Shown piece after piece: positions 54,273 to 64,000 of a stretch of 64,000 nt of DNA (positions within the stretch are counted from its first letter, which is position 1; every line of letters starts with the position of its first letter). The notes beneath the pieces were generated by a model. It did not search any database. It was not told the DNA's origin and worked only from the letters and a program-made list of their open reading frames with translations. A program made the translations under genes and the position numbers. This DNA is from Zasmidium citrigriseum (taxonomy: Eukaryota; Ascomycota; Dothideomycetes; Mycosphaerellales; Mycosphaerellaceae): NCBI GenBank assembly GCA_002786025.1, contig NHNW01000038.1:248001-312000 (forward strand). The letters run 5' to 3'.

Positions 54273-56261
54273 ATGAGTCTTCGCCACCCTTCTCTCTTCT
54301 GTATTACTACGATTGAACCTTCTTGTATGTATCGAGCCTCTCTACAAACGAGGCCACGAATCGTACAGCAACGAATAGCACAAATGGCGAGCCACATCAG
54401 CAACGGCCATACCAATGGCGACCAGAAAACGTTCAGCATCCGCGATCTACCAAAGACCAACAACTTCACACAAAAGCTTCCGCCGGACCCAGAATATCCT
54501 ACACCAGCAGCTTCACATAACACCGAACGAACGAAACTTGGACCACGACTTGTGAAGAATGCAGCATACACTTTCGTACGACCGCAACCGTTCAAGAAGT
54601 CGGAGCTTATTGGAGTTTCAAAAGCTGCACTGAAAGATCTTGCTATCGATCCGAAGGCAGTGGAGACTGAAGATTTCAAGAAGACTGTAGCTGGTGAACA
54701 GATAATAACAATCGATGAGGAGAAAGAGCCTAGTGAGAAGGACATCTACCCGTGGGCGCAATGTTACGGTGGCTATCAATTTGGGTCATGGGCAGGACAA
54801 CTAGGCGACGGCCGAGCTATTTCGCTTTTCGAAGCAAATAATCCTTCGACTGGAAAGCGCTATGAGATTCAGTTGAAAGGAGCCGGGAAGACACCATACT
54901 CTCGGTTCGCTGATGGCAAAGCTGTTGTTCGAAGTAGCATCCGGGAGTTTGTCGTCAGCGAAGCACTCAACGCGCTCGGGATACCGACCACTCGTGCTCT
55001 CAGCTTGACGTTAGGACCAGAAGAACATGTACGGAGAGAGATGACGGAGCCCGCTGCCATGGTGGCACGGTTCGCTGAGACCTGGATTCGAATCGGTACA
55101 TTCGACTTGCCTCGATCGAGAGGTGACCGTGATATGGTAAGGAAGCTTGCAGACTATGTTGCTGAGGAGGTCTTTCCTGGCTGGGAGTCATTACCTGCAC
55201 AGGTGCCATCGGCCGATGAAAAGGATGTTGTCGGCCTTCAGGGCGGTATTCCGAAGGACGAGATCCAGGGTGCAGGAGAGAATGCAGAGAATCGCTATGC
55301 TCGACTGTTCCGTGAGATCGCTCGCCGAAATGCAAAGACTGTCGCACATTGGCAGGCTTATGCTTTCACGAATGGTGTTTTGAACACGGACAACACTTCA
55401 ATATACGGACTTTCGATCGATTTCGGCCCATTCGCTTTCCTCGACAACTTCGATCCTAGCTACACGCCCAATCACGATGACCACATGCTTCGTTATGCCT
55501 ACAAGAATCAGCCAACGATCATCTGGTGGAACCTGGTCCGGCTTGCTGAGGCATTCGGGGAAGTCATTGGCGCAGGTCCTTGGTGTGACGAGCAGGAGTT
55601 CGTCGAGAAGGGCGTTCGACAAGAGAAAGCCGACGAATTGATCAAACGTGCCGAGACGATCATCGAGAAGACCGGTGAAGAATACAAGGCTGTCTTCATG
55701 GCGGAGTACAAACGTTTGATGACAGCCCGTCTCGGTCTGAAGCAGTGCAAGCAATCCGACTTTGACGAGCTGTATTCAGAGCTACTCGATACCCTTGAAG
55801 CTTTGGAGCTGGACTTCAACCACACATTCCGAAGGCTGAGCTACATCAAGACAGATGAGATCGATACAGACGAGAAGCGAAAGGAGGTCGCTGGTCGCTT
55901 CTTCCACCACGAGGGCTTGAGTGGACTCGCAGGCAGCGAATCTGACGCTCGCGAGCGCATTGCCAAGTGGTTGGCGAAGTATCGAGAGCGAGTCCTTGAA
56001 GACTGGCCTAACGCACCCGAAGAGGAGCGTTTGACGGCGATGAAAGCGGTCAATCCAAAATTCGTTCCGAGATCATGGATTCTTGATGAGCTGATCGATC
56101 GAGTGGAGAAGAAAGGCGAGCGGGAAATTCTGAACCGCGTAGTGGACATGGCGCTGGCGCCGTTCAATGAAGAATGGGGTTGGAACCGTGAGGAGGAAGA
56201 GCGGTTCTGTGGCGATGTGCCCAAGTATCAAAGGGCCATGCAGTGCTCGTGCAGCTCTTAA
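54273..56261 (+). CDS. FMP40: SelO family pseudokinase, protein adenylyltransferase (yeast Fmp40-like)
   Basis: Single exon, 662 residues from ATG 54273; the frame continues upstream only to a TTG. SelO flips ATP and transfers AMP to Ser, Thr or Tyr of mitochondrial proteins, guarding against oxidative stress. The first 40 residues are basic (MYRASLQTRPRIVQQRIAQ), consistent with a mitochondrial targeting sequence. Landmarks: GGYQFGSWAGQLGDGRAISL, the Lys-containing LKGAGKTPYSRFADGKAV, REFVVSEALNALGIPTTRAL, and the metal-binding stretch GVLNTDNTSIYGLSIDFGP. The C-terminus ends CSCSS, with Cys where animal SelO has selenocysteine. A second ATG cluster downstream (M at 54327) could give a cytosolic form. 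Confidence 0.95.
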   Translation: MSLRHPSLFCITTIEPSCMYRASLQTRPRIVQQRIAQMASHISNGHTNGDQKTFSIRDLPKTNNFTQKLPPDPEYPTPAASHNTERTKLGPRLVKNAAYTFVRPQPFKKSELIGVSKAALKDLAIDPKAVETEDFKKTVAGEQIITIDEEKEPSEKDIYPWAQCYGGYQFGSWAGQLGDGRAISLFEANNPSTGKRYEIQLKGAGKTPYSRFADGKAVVRSSIREFVVSEALNALGIPTTRALSLTLGPEEHVRREMTEPAAMVARFAETWIRIGTFDLPRSRGDRDMVRKLADYVAEEVFPGWESLPAQVPSADEKDVVGLQGGIPKDEIQGAGENAENRYARLFREIARRNAKTVAHWQAYAFTNGVLNTDNTSIYGLSIDFGPFAFLDNFDPSYTPNHDDHMLRYAYKNQPTIIWWNLVRLAEAFGEVIGAGPWCDEQEFVEKGVRQEKADELIKRAETIIEKTGEEYKAVFMAEYKRLMTARLGLKQCKQSDFDELYSELLDTLEALELDFNHTFRRLSYIKTDEIDTDEKRKEVAGRFFHHEGLSGLAGSESDARERIAKWLAKYRERVLEDWPNAPEEERLTAMKAVNPKFVPRSWILDELIDRVEKKGEREILNRVVDMALAPFNEEWGWNREEEERFCGDVPKYQRAMQCSCSS

Positions 56262-56341
56262 GGAGTTGCTTATATACCACATCCTCACTTAGAGGCGTGT
56301 GAATGAGAATCTTCCAGATCTTCATGCGTTGAATCCCCGAC

Positions 56342-57127
56342 TTAGTCGCCCCAATACCCCCTCTGCCACCCCTCAGCCCTCTCAGCCGAAGACCCAGGAA
56401 TATACATCTTCGTCGTCGGCCTCTCCTCACAAAGATCCCCCGCGCCACCCTTCACCCTCAAACTCTCCACCATCACAAACCGAGCCCCCACATCCCCCTC
56501 AAAAAGCTCCCTAACCGCATCACAAATCTGTCCCAGCGTAACCCCCTCCTTACAATGAACCCTATACTTCTGCTCAGACTTCGGCAATTTCGAATCATAA
56601 TCCAGATGCGTAACGAAAGGCGCCCTTCCAGATCCCAGTTCATAGAAACATCTCGTATACCAGAAATCCGTAAAAGGTGGCGAAGCAGCTAGCATATTCC
56701 TCCAATTCCCCTCTGGTGGGATTCGTTGGAACTGCGCGCGACTCATCTCGAAGGCGAAAGTCCAGTATTTGGGTTGAGACGGTTGGAGGTTGAAGTGTGA
56801 GTAGACTGTGTCGAAGGGATATGCGGAGCCCCAGCTGCGTTGGTTGAGGAGCAGGAAGGGGATCCAGGGGTTTGGTTGGGCTGGGGGGAAGGGATGTTTT
56901 TCTTGCCAGGTGTGGGTTTCCTGGGTGTCGAGGGGAGTGGACAGGTAGAGTCTTTGGCGGATTGGGGTGGAGTGTTGGAGGAGGCTGTGCCAGGTGCGAC
57001 AGGTTGTTTGGCTGAGGATTATGGTGCGCATGGAGGAGATTTCTTGGTGGATGTTGGAGTTGGGGAGGGAGAGGAGGATTAGTTCGAGGAGTTCGGGGAT
57101 GGAGAAGACTTCTGAGGCGGTGTTCAT
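56342..57127 (-). CDS. F-box-like protein of unknown substrate
   Basis: Single exon, 261 residues. The N-terminus (FSIPELLELILLSLP, then LSQTTCRTWHSLLQHS at about 34-52) follows the degenerate F-box pattern common in filamentous ascomycetes: xIPELLExILLxLP followed by a short helix and a TWxxLI-like segment. The remainder contains WTFAFEMSRAQF and SPPFTDFWYTRCFYE and has no leucine-rich or WD repeats. F-box proteins hand substrates to SCF ubiquitin ligases; the substrate here is unknown. The gene converges on SelO with an 80-bp gap. The AT/GC pattern resembles its neighbours. Confidence in coding is good, in function moderate. Confidence 0.72.
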   Translation of the reverse strand: MNTASEVFSIPELLELILLSLPNSNIHQEISSMRTIILSQTTCRTWHSLLQHSTPIRQRLYLSTPLDTQETHTWQEKHPFPPAQPNPWIPFLLLNQRSWGSAYPFDTVYSHFNLQPSQPKYWTFAFEMSRAQFQRIPPEGNWRNMLAASPPFTDFWYTRCFYELGSGRAPFVTHLDYDSKLPKSEQKYRVHCKEGVTLGQICDAVRELFEGDVGARFVMVESLRVKGGAGDLCEERPTTKMYIPGSSAERAEGWQRGYWGD

Positions 57128-58806
57128 CTTGATGGGAGTATCTTGAGATTTGGTTTTCAGGGATGGCTGGTTGATCGTTTCGTCGGTGTTGAGTTCTCGT
57201 TGTTCAGACTCTGTGGGTTAGGAGAGGCGGTCACGTTATGGCAGGTTGATAGGAAGCTTGGAGCTCTCAGATAGCTCTCGTCCATCTGTCCGAGGTCAAC
57301 CTAGTGGATCTGACAGAGTCATGCAAAGCTCACGTGTAGACGTTAGAAATAGACTGGGTTGAAGAATTAGGTAGATGATCTTTCCTAATAAGATCTTCGT
57401 TGGTGAATGTGAAAGAGATGGTCAACAATGAAGTGGCAACCTCTGTTGTTCCGGCTCGACGATTGGATGAAAACGCAAGTCGACGAAGACAGCACCTCAT
57501 ACGGTCTCCATCGCACGAGATTCTCAGAATATTTGAAGGCATACCTGTATGCCTGAGACGCACTCCTCGCTGGCTTTGCCCTCTTCGCAAACCCTTATCT
57601 CAACGACACTCCTTCACGTCCCTTTGTGCAACTCACCTTGTTCTCACGCCGTAGAACGACAGCATACGTCTTGACGTGTGCGGCTATGCCCTAACAGGCT
57701 GCTTGGCCATGTCCTGGCTATGCTCATCAAGCAAGACGTATTTCGATCTCCGAGCAACCCCGTGCAATCCCAGATCCGCCAAAGCAGAGACAGCACCACG
57801 AGAGCGGTGCTTATGCTCTACAAGCCTTTCAGGATCTAATACGCAGGCATCGACTCTAGGAAGCGGTGCTGTCCTTGTCCATGTTCACGGGTTGCTCATC
57901 TTCTGGGTCAAGTACCACCGGAAGGGTTGCTCTCCGAGTCCGAGAAAGCAAGACATGCATCTGAAGTAAATCATCGTCGAATTGAGTTCCTGCGGTGGAC
58001 ACTGAACATGGGATGTGAGGCATCTTCCTCGAAGTCAGTCCGATCCAGACGCAGACGATAGCGATACCGGTGCTCTCGCAATGATGTTACGAGTTCTTGA
58101 TGTGCCGACCAACGACATTTGGTGAATTGGCGTGGACGCTGTGCCGTGGACCTTAAGTTTCTTGATCTCATCTGCCCAGGTGTGCAAGTCAAGTCAAATT
58201 CGTTCTCGTCAAGAAGCAATGCAGGAACGAACTGCCGTGCATGTATCCCATCGTGACCATCGGAATCTTGGCAGCTCCTGACGGGACGAACAAGGTCACA
58301 TTCGGCGTGCGAAGATTGCCTCGTGCTTGGCGGAGTTGAGCCGTGGTGGAGCGAAGATTGTGAAGTCGAGACTGAAGGTCGGCAGTTGCAAGAGGCGTTC
58401 TAGAGCCATGGTGTGCAATGATCTAGCCATGTGGATTGTGTCCTCCTCCGTGCAATGCCAGCTCGGATCCACAAGATCCATGGCTCCAAGTCCACCACAT
58501 GCTTTCTTATGCCGCCTCGGCTTGCAAGCTTGCAAAGATCTCGCGACAGCTCCGCGCCAGGCCTGCAGCAATGGCCTTTGCCAGCAACTGCCGCCGCACG
58601 TCGCGGTGGAGATTCGTCATAATCATCAAGCAAAAACGCGAGCCAGGCCGTCTCAGCCTCAGGAAGAAAGAACCATGCCACGGATAATTGCCGCGTGAGT
58701 ACAAATATAGAGTCCCTCTTGCCGCTGCCTTCCTCCTCCCAGTCGTGCACTGAACCACCCGCCCTTCTTTCGTGTTCCCTGCTGTCTTTTCCGCCATCGC
58801 CACAAC
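57128..58806. other. 1.7-kb intergenic region
   Basis: No credible protein; the open frames on both strands are short and change frame. It carries the F-box-like gene's promoter (minus) and the leader of the MetE-like gene (C/T-rich over about 58.7-58.8 kb). A CACGTG lies at about 57333. Confidence 0.5.
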
Positions 58807-60112
58807 ATGCCCGCCACCAAGCTTCCTTTCCATGCCGACCACATTGGGTCTTTGATCCGGCCGGCGTCTGTTTCAGAGGCGCAGGAGAAGGCCGATGCTG
58901 GACAGATCTCGCAGGAACAGCTGCGGGAGGTGCAGCAGAGGGAGATTGCGGACATTGTGAAGAAGCAGCAGGACAATGGCGTTCGTGCTCTGTGCTCAGG
59001 AGAGTTTGATAGGAAGTACTATTTCTCGGGCTTCTTCGAGAAGCTCGATGGCTTCAAGGAGGTGAGCCCGGTGCCGTGGGATCTGGCTCGCCTGTCTGCT
59101 GCTCCGATCAAGGTGAGTTGTGAGAGGAGTTTGATGAAACGCTGCAGCGTAGTTCTGACAGCAAAAGGCCTTGAAGAATGCCGGCAAGCAGTATCCCATG
59201 GCTGCCATCTGTGACGGGAAGATCAAGTACTCAAAGAGCCCCTACCTTGACAACTGGAAGCTTCTGCGATCATGTGTGCCGAAGGAGCAATGGGGAGAGT
59301 GCAAGTTCACCATGCCACCTCCTTGCTATTTCCATCTGAGACTCGGTCCTGGCAAATGCTACAGCAAGGAAGCATACTCAAACGATGAGGCCTTCTTTGC
59401 AGACCTAGCTGCGGCATATCGACAAGAATTCAAGACTCTGTACAACGAAGGCCTCCGCAATATCCAAATCGACGATCCAACTCTGGCGTACTTTTGCTCT
59501 GAGGATATGTTGAAGGGACTTCGCGAGGATGGTGAGGATACGGACAAGATGTTCGACCTGTATTTGAAGGCGCACAATGACTGCATCGCTGATCGACCGG
59601 ATGATCTCCATGTTGGCTTGCATATCTGCAGAGGTGAGGGTGTCCTGCTCCTGCGAATCCGAAAATGCCGTCAGCTAAGAATCCACACAGGCAACTTTTC
59701 GAAGTCAATGCATTTCAGCGAGGGATCGTATGAGGCCATTGCCGAGCGATTCTTCAAAACCTTGAACTATGACACCTTCTACCTGGAATACGATAACCCG
59801 CGATCTGGCGGCTTCGAGCCCCTGCGCTTCTTGCCGAAGCACAAGAATGTTGTCCTGGGAGTGGTCACGACCAAGGATCCCCAGCTCGAGGACAAGGAGT
59901 TGGTGAAGACCCGGGTTCGTGAGGCGGCGCAGATCATCGCCAAGGGCCAAGGTCGAAGTGTGGAGGAGGCGATGGAGAACATCGGTATCAGTCCGCAGTG
60001 TGGTTTCGCAAGTGTGGCGATAGGCGCGGAGGGGATGGATGAGCAGAAGATGTTTGCAAAGCTGAAGTTGGTGCAAGAAGTGGCCAGAGAGCTTTGGCCC
60101 GACCGACCTTGA
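58807..60112 (+). CDS. Cobalamin-independent methionine synthase C-terminal-domain protein (MetE/YxjG type)
   Basis: Three exons, 58807-59112, 59168-59633 and 59691-60112, give 397 residues, about half the length of full MetE. It corresponds to the zinc-binding C-terminal barrel alone, as in bacterial YxjG-type proteins. Marks: FHADHIGSLIRP at residues 7-18, YNEGLRNIQIDDPTLAYFC, GLHICRGN across intron 2 (zinc His and Cys), FYLEYDNPRSG (zinc Glu) and SPQCGFAS (second zinc Cys). These match the thiol-activating site of the methionine synthase fold, so methyl transfer to a thiol acceptor is plausible, but the physiological substrate of the short form is not established. Intron 1 ends in an atypical A-rich acceptor (GCAAAAG) yet is needed for the frame. 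Confidence 0.88.
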
Positions 60113-60938
60113 TGGTTCTAGACATCGAACTAGAATCTGATCGCACGTGGTGTGTATCTCGAAACGCATTAATTGATGAAGCCGTCATCATCGGCCTTTG
60201 CTGCATTTTCATGTGAAAGGTGTAGATATGGGGGAGCTAGCCGGGAGTTCGTTGGCTCGGCCAATGAAAGCAGCGGCGAGTAGCACAGGTAAGGTGGTTG
60301 GATCTGGAGCTGTCGTTCTCGCATCTCAACGGGTATTTTCGCCTCCAAATTCTTTTCGTTTCGCCCGTCTCGCGTAGGCACACCAAGACGCACCGGGTTG
60401 CAAGCCAACGCTGGCGTGCAGATCCTAGCCTGCGGCCCGACTGGCGGCGATTGGGCGTGTTGGAGATGTGTGCTTACCCCTTCCAGTAGCAGCAGCAGGC
60501 CTGCTGTTGTTTGACAGCCATGTCAACGGCATAGACTTTGTTAGAGAAGCAAGAGATAAGATCGCAGCAGTTGGCGATGATAAAAGAGGCGCTGGGGGAG
60601 CTTGGCGGGAGCGTTGGGCGGATGGGAGGCGTGGTGGAGGCTAGTCTGTTCCTGGGAATCAGGGTCCTTGAATTTTAACAATTCGACCGTGCTCCCGCTC
60701 CCATTGACCGCCAGCGTGGAAGAAATAGAAAGCTACACCACTGCCACTCTACTCCTCTCCTCGATTCACTCGCTTCATCCTTTCCTCCTCTCCCTCCATC
60801 CATCTCCCCCTCACTGCGTGCAAGCTCTCGACCCACTCCTGTTGCAGCGTTGAGGTCGTCGGCGTACAGTCCCAACGCAGAGCTCAACACTCTTTCCACT
60901 GCCATTGCTGCTTCACACTCCATAATCCACCCACCACG
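60113..60938. other. Intergenic region upstream of the fatty-acid desaturase
   Basis: 826 bp. The last 250 bp are C/T-rich, a probable desaturase 5' leader; CACGTG at about 60144. No gene recognised. Confidence 0.55.
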
Positions 60939-62460
60939 ATGAGCACCACCGCCCGGCCGCAGCAAGCGGCAATGAGACGCACCGTCACCGTCGAGTCGAT
61001 GCCCTCCACCACCACCAACTCGACCGTCGGCTCACCAAACGACTCGCCCACGGCCTCAGCGTCCTCGACATCCCTGTCCTCGCTGGGTTCCGTCGAGGAC
61101 TTCCAGCAAGAGCCCAAAAAGCTTCGGGATACGTACGGCAACGAGTTCGAGTTGCCCAACTACACAATCAAGGATATCCGCGAGGCCATCCCCAAGCACT
61201 GCTATGAGCGGTCAGGCCTGACCGGTCTGAGCTATGTCGCCAGGGATATCGTCCTACTCGGTGGCACGTTTTACCTGTTCAACCGCTTCTGCACCCCGGA
61301 GTATGTGCCCTCGTACCCGGTGCGAGCTGCTCTCTGGGCCTTCTACACCTTTGTCCAGGGCCTTTTTGGTACCGGTCTCTGGGTCCTGGCTCACGAGTGC
61401 GGCCACCAGTCCTTCTCGCCAAGCAAGACCCTCAACGACACCGTTGGCTGGATCTGCCACTCTGCTCTTCTTGTCCCATACTTCAGCTGGAAGATCTCCC
61501 ACGGCAAGCACCACAAGGCCACCGGCAACATGGAGCGCGACATGGTCTTCCTTCCACGTACCCGTGAGGAGCATGCCACCCGTACGGGCTACCTGATTCA
61601 TGAGATGCACGAGCTCATGGAGGAGACTCCCATCTACACCGCTACCATGCTGCTCGGCCAGCAGCTTCTTGGCTGGCCATGGTACTTGCTCGCCAACGTG
61701 ACTGGCCACAACAACCACGAGAAGCAGCCAGAGGGCAAGGGCACCGGCAAGAAGAACGGCGACTTCACCGTCAACCACTTCTTCGCAAGCAGCCCTTTGT
61801 ACGAGAAGAAGGACGAGAAGCTCATCCTGCTCTCGGATCTCGGTCTCCTGATCGTTGGCAGCATCTTGTACATGGTCGGCAGCAACTACGGCTGGAACAA
61901 CCTGCTTGTGTGGTACTTCATCCCATACCTCTGGGTGAACCACTGGCTTGGTACGTGACAGATCGATAGCACTCGTGGATTTCGAGATCATCCTGCTAAC
62001 ATTAGCCACAGTTGCCATCACTTACCTCCAGCACACCGACCCATCGCTTCCCCACTACACCGGTGACGCCTGGAACTTCGCTCGCGGTGCTGCCGCTACC
62101 ATCGACCGTGAATTCGGATTCATCGGCCGCCAGCTCTTCCACGGCATTATCGAGACTCACGTCCTCCACCATTACGTCTCCACGATCCCCTTCTACCACG
62201 CCGATGAAGCCACCGAGGCCATCAAGCCGATCATGGGACGCCACTACCGATCGAACACTGAGGGCGGTCCTCTTGGCTTCATCCGCGCTCTGTGGAGCAG
62301 CTCTCGATGGTGCCAGTGGGTCGAGCCTAACGAGGGAACCCAGGGCGAGCAGTCCAAGGTCCTCTTCTTCCGTAACAGGAACGGTCTCGGCCTGCCACCA
62401 CGCAAGGTGGAGGCTCAGAAGTCGCAAAAGAGCATGATGATCGGTGATGACAACGAGTGA
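60939..62460 (+). CDS. Delta-12 (omega-6) fatty-acid desaturase, ER membrane
   Basis: Introduces the second double bond into oleate to give linoleate, using cytochrome b5. Two exons, 60939-61950 and 62012-62460 (61-bp intron with a GCTAAC branch-like site), give 486 residues. Residues 1-70 are Ser/Thr-rich and disordered. The three His boxes of membrane desaturases are intact: HECGH near 152, HGKHH near 188 and HVLHH near 387. Between them are four hydrophobic hairpin segments, and GLFGTGLWVLAHECGHQSF is characteristic of fungal/plant delta-12 enzymes. A delta-15 activity cannot be excluded by eye. The intron sits at NHWL/VAITYLQHTDP. A second in-frame Met at residue 12 is an alternative start. 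Confidence 0.94.
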
Positions 62461-63124
62461 TGTCGGACAACGAAGTGCGGCGGCGTTATCGAGTGGTCTG
62501 TGTTTTGGCGCAAGTGTACCCGAATTTCTGTCAATCGCTCATCAGGGGACGATTTCGACAGTTGATTAGATTATGCGCCCTTGAGGAAGCGCGGCGTTTT
62601 GGAGTCGAGGGACCGCGTGGCCCCCTCCCATTTGGAAAAGCAAGGCAAGAATTCGATTCGCCCTTTTTCGTCGGAAAATTAGAGCAAGAACTCTACAGAG
62701 CCATGAGAGGTGTAATACATAGAGACACAATCAACGATGAACCAACAAAGAAGAATCAAGGAGCAAAGAAAAGGTAAGAAGCTAGAGTAAAGGCCTGAAT
62801 ACGACTTGCATGTGGACGCGAATACGCGGACATACGCCGAGTGATGCAATAATACTAAAGAGCTTCGCGTTTGATTCGGCTGCCACGGCTCTTGGTATTC
62901 ATGTACTTTAGCTGCCTTCATAGCTTGATTGATGCGTTGGCACACGTCGGATGCTGGAAAGATTTGTGATCCGTCTTCATTAGCATCGGCACCCGTGGAG
63001 TGCGAGTGATGCCTTTAGGTCAAAGAAGGGAAGGCGTTGCGCTGGGTTAAGAATCTGTGGTCTGTGTGTCTTGCATGTGATTCTCGTGACATTGAGGGTT
63101 TAGTAATGGTGGATGAAATCTCCT
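62461..63124. other. Convergent intergenic region
   Basis: 664 bp between the desaturase stop and the stop of the minus-strand gene at the right edge. 3' UTR sequence is expected; no gene, tRNA or repeat recognised. Confidence 0.55.
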
Positions 63125-64000
63125 CTACGCAGAAAACGAATTCCTCGAAACCTCCCATCGACTATCGAAGAACCCCAACGCCAACGTTCCCTCGAGACCT
63201 TTCCACAGCATCTCTTTATTCGCGACGATGTAGTCTGGCTGACCGACGCCCGTCATCATGGGGACTAGTCTCGCTGCGAGGGAGAGACTCGCTTCGTCTG
63301 AGCCCCAGACGACGAGTTCTAATCGACCCTCAGCGAGAGGTCTGAGGAAGATGGCAGCGAGTCCCAGATCCTCCCTGTTTGGGATCAAGGCTGGCACGTT
63401 ATTTAGGCCGCGGATGAAGACTTCGCTGCTGCGGATTTGGATTGGGAAGTCTTCCTTCACGGATGAGGGAGGGAGGTCGTCGCCGATGGCTAGGCTGATG
63501 ATGTTGCCTGTCTTGCCCAAGGCTGCTGTGTAGTCGTCTGTGATGTCCGTGTCGGCGAAGAAGTATTGGTGCAGGTTTCGTGAGATTTGGAGGGCGATGC
63601 GGGATGCCTCAGGGGAATGACGGACGATGGAGAAGGCGCCTTCTGTTCGGAGGATGGCGTCCATGGCTCCTAGTTGGCGACGTTCTCGACCTGCGACTGG
63701 AGCTGATATGCTGGTAGCCTGCTGCTCAATCTCCCAGTTTTCAGATTCGCGTATGAGAATGCTCGATTCATTCGACTGCACTGTTACAATCGGGATCTTC
63801 TGGCTATCGACTTGCACATAGCTGCAGTCTCGGAAGTAAGGTGGGAGTCGGAACATTCGCATATTCGTCGTTCTGATGATGCATGCAATGGTCAAAGGGT
63901 CGAACAGAACATCAATCCGACCCAGTTGTCCGGGAACTGCCAGTCGTAGAATCTCGACACCGTGCTTCGGTCCAGTGGCTCCTGGGTCTGCCGTCACCAA
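63125..64000 (-). CDS. C-terminal part of a large conserved fungal protein (edge-truncated)
   Basis: The minus-strand frame is open to the last base, so the start lies beyond the window; 291 residues are visible. Ordered blocks: TADPGATGPKHGVEILRLAVP, DPLTIACIIRTTNMRMFRLPPYFRDCSYV, ERRQLGAMDAILRTEG, LRPLAEGRLELVVWGSDEASL and ARLVPMMTGVGQPDYIVANKE. They resemble the C-terminus of a family of large fungal secreted/membrane proteins I recall only as uncharacterised. No catalytic motif recognised in this part. The stop is TCA-complement at 63125-63127. Gene certain enough; function not assigned. Confidence 0.68.
   Translation of the reverse strand: MVTADPGATGPKHGVEILRLAVPGQLGRIDVLFDPLTIACIIRTTNMRMFRLPPYFRDCSYVQVDSQKIPIVTVQSNESSILIRESENWEIEQQATSISAPVAGRERRQLGAMDAILRTEGAFSIVRHSPEASRIALQISRNLHQYFFADTDITDDYTAALGKTGNIISLAIGDDLPPSSVKEDFPIQIRSSEVFIRGLNNVPALIPNREDLGLAAIFLRPLAEGRLELVVWGSDEASLSLAARLVPMMTGVGQPDYIVANKEMLWKGLEGTLALGFFDSRWEVSRNSFSA

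Noticed and set aside
1..64000. Transposons, RIP-degraded repeats, CRISPR, viral or prophage sequence
   Set aside because: No transposase, reverse transcriptase, terminal repeats or TpA-rich degraded copies seen by eye; a formal repeat search was not possible.

Overview
The window is nuclear DNA of a filamentous ascomycete (Pezizomycotina), probably a Dothideomycete; the class is a guess from gene content and style and cannot be fixed without a search. The evidence is eukaryotic genes with short spliceosomal introns (about 50-90 bp, GTRAGT-type donors, CTAAC-like branch sites), one gene per transcript, genes on both strands, and fungus-specific families (Byr4/Bfa1, Bni4-like, Pns1/CTL, Csc1, F-box-like proteins, fungal SelO). 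I saw no tRNA, rRNA, CRISPR array, transposon or RIP-degraded repeat.

Layout. 1-1.2 kb: 3' end of a low-affinity cAMP phosphodiesterase. 1.2-5.8 kb: geneless, ending in a pyrimidine-rich leader. 5.8-8.0 kb: Bni4-like bud-neck/PP1-targeting protein. 9.5-9.8 kb: small PPxY protein. 12.1-13.5 kb (-): conserved Q/Y-rich protein. 13.5-17.1 kb: geneless. 17.1-18.6 kb (-): adenosine kinase. 19.0-22.9 kb (-): Csc1/OSCA-type channel. 24.5-26.0 kb: secreted astacin-like metalloprotease. 26.1-28.2 kb (-): CLPTM1; 28.8-31.1 kb: Pns1/CTL transporter (divergent pair). 31.5-34.1 kb (-): secreted alkaline phosphatase. 35.0-37.5 kb (-): Byr4/Bfa1; 38.1-39.1 kb: XRCC4/Lif1-like NHEJ factor (divergent pair).

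39.2-48.7 kb is an accessory-looking block of two divergent gene pairs: a full-size ABCG transporter (-) with a DHCR7-type sterol delta-7 reductase (+), then a secreted FAD-linked oxidase (-) with a small secreted SRPBCC-like protein (+). It sits between housekeeping genes and is the best candidate for an undescribed metabolic or lipid-handling module.

49.6-52.2 kb: large nuclear low-complexity protein with a helical C-terminus, possibly AFF4/Ebp1-like. 52.6-54.0 kb (-): DCAF4/WDR21-like WD40 protein. 54.3-56.3 kb: SelO pseudokinase AMPylase. 56.3-57.1 kb (-): F-box-like protein. 58.8-60.1 kb: MetE C-terminal-domain protein. 60.9-62.5 kb: delta-12 fatty-acid desaturase. 63.1-64.0 kb (-): C-terminal part of a large conserved fungal protein cut by the window edge.

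Most multi-exon models were built by hand from splice sites and reading-frame arithmetic, and each gave an intact frame. Family names come from motif recognition, not from a database search.
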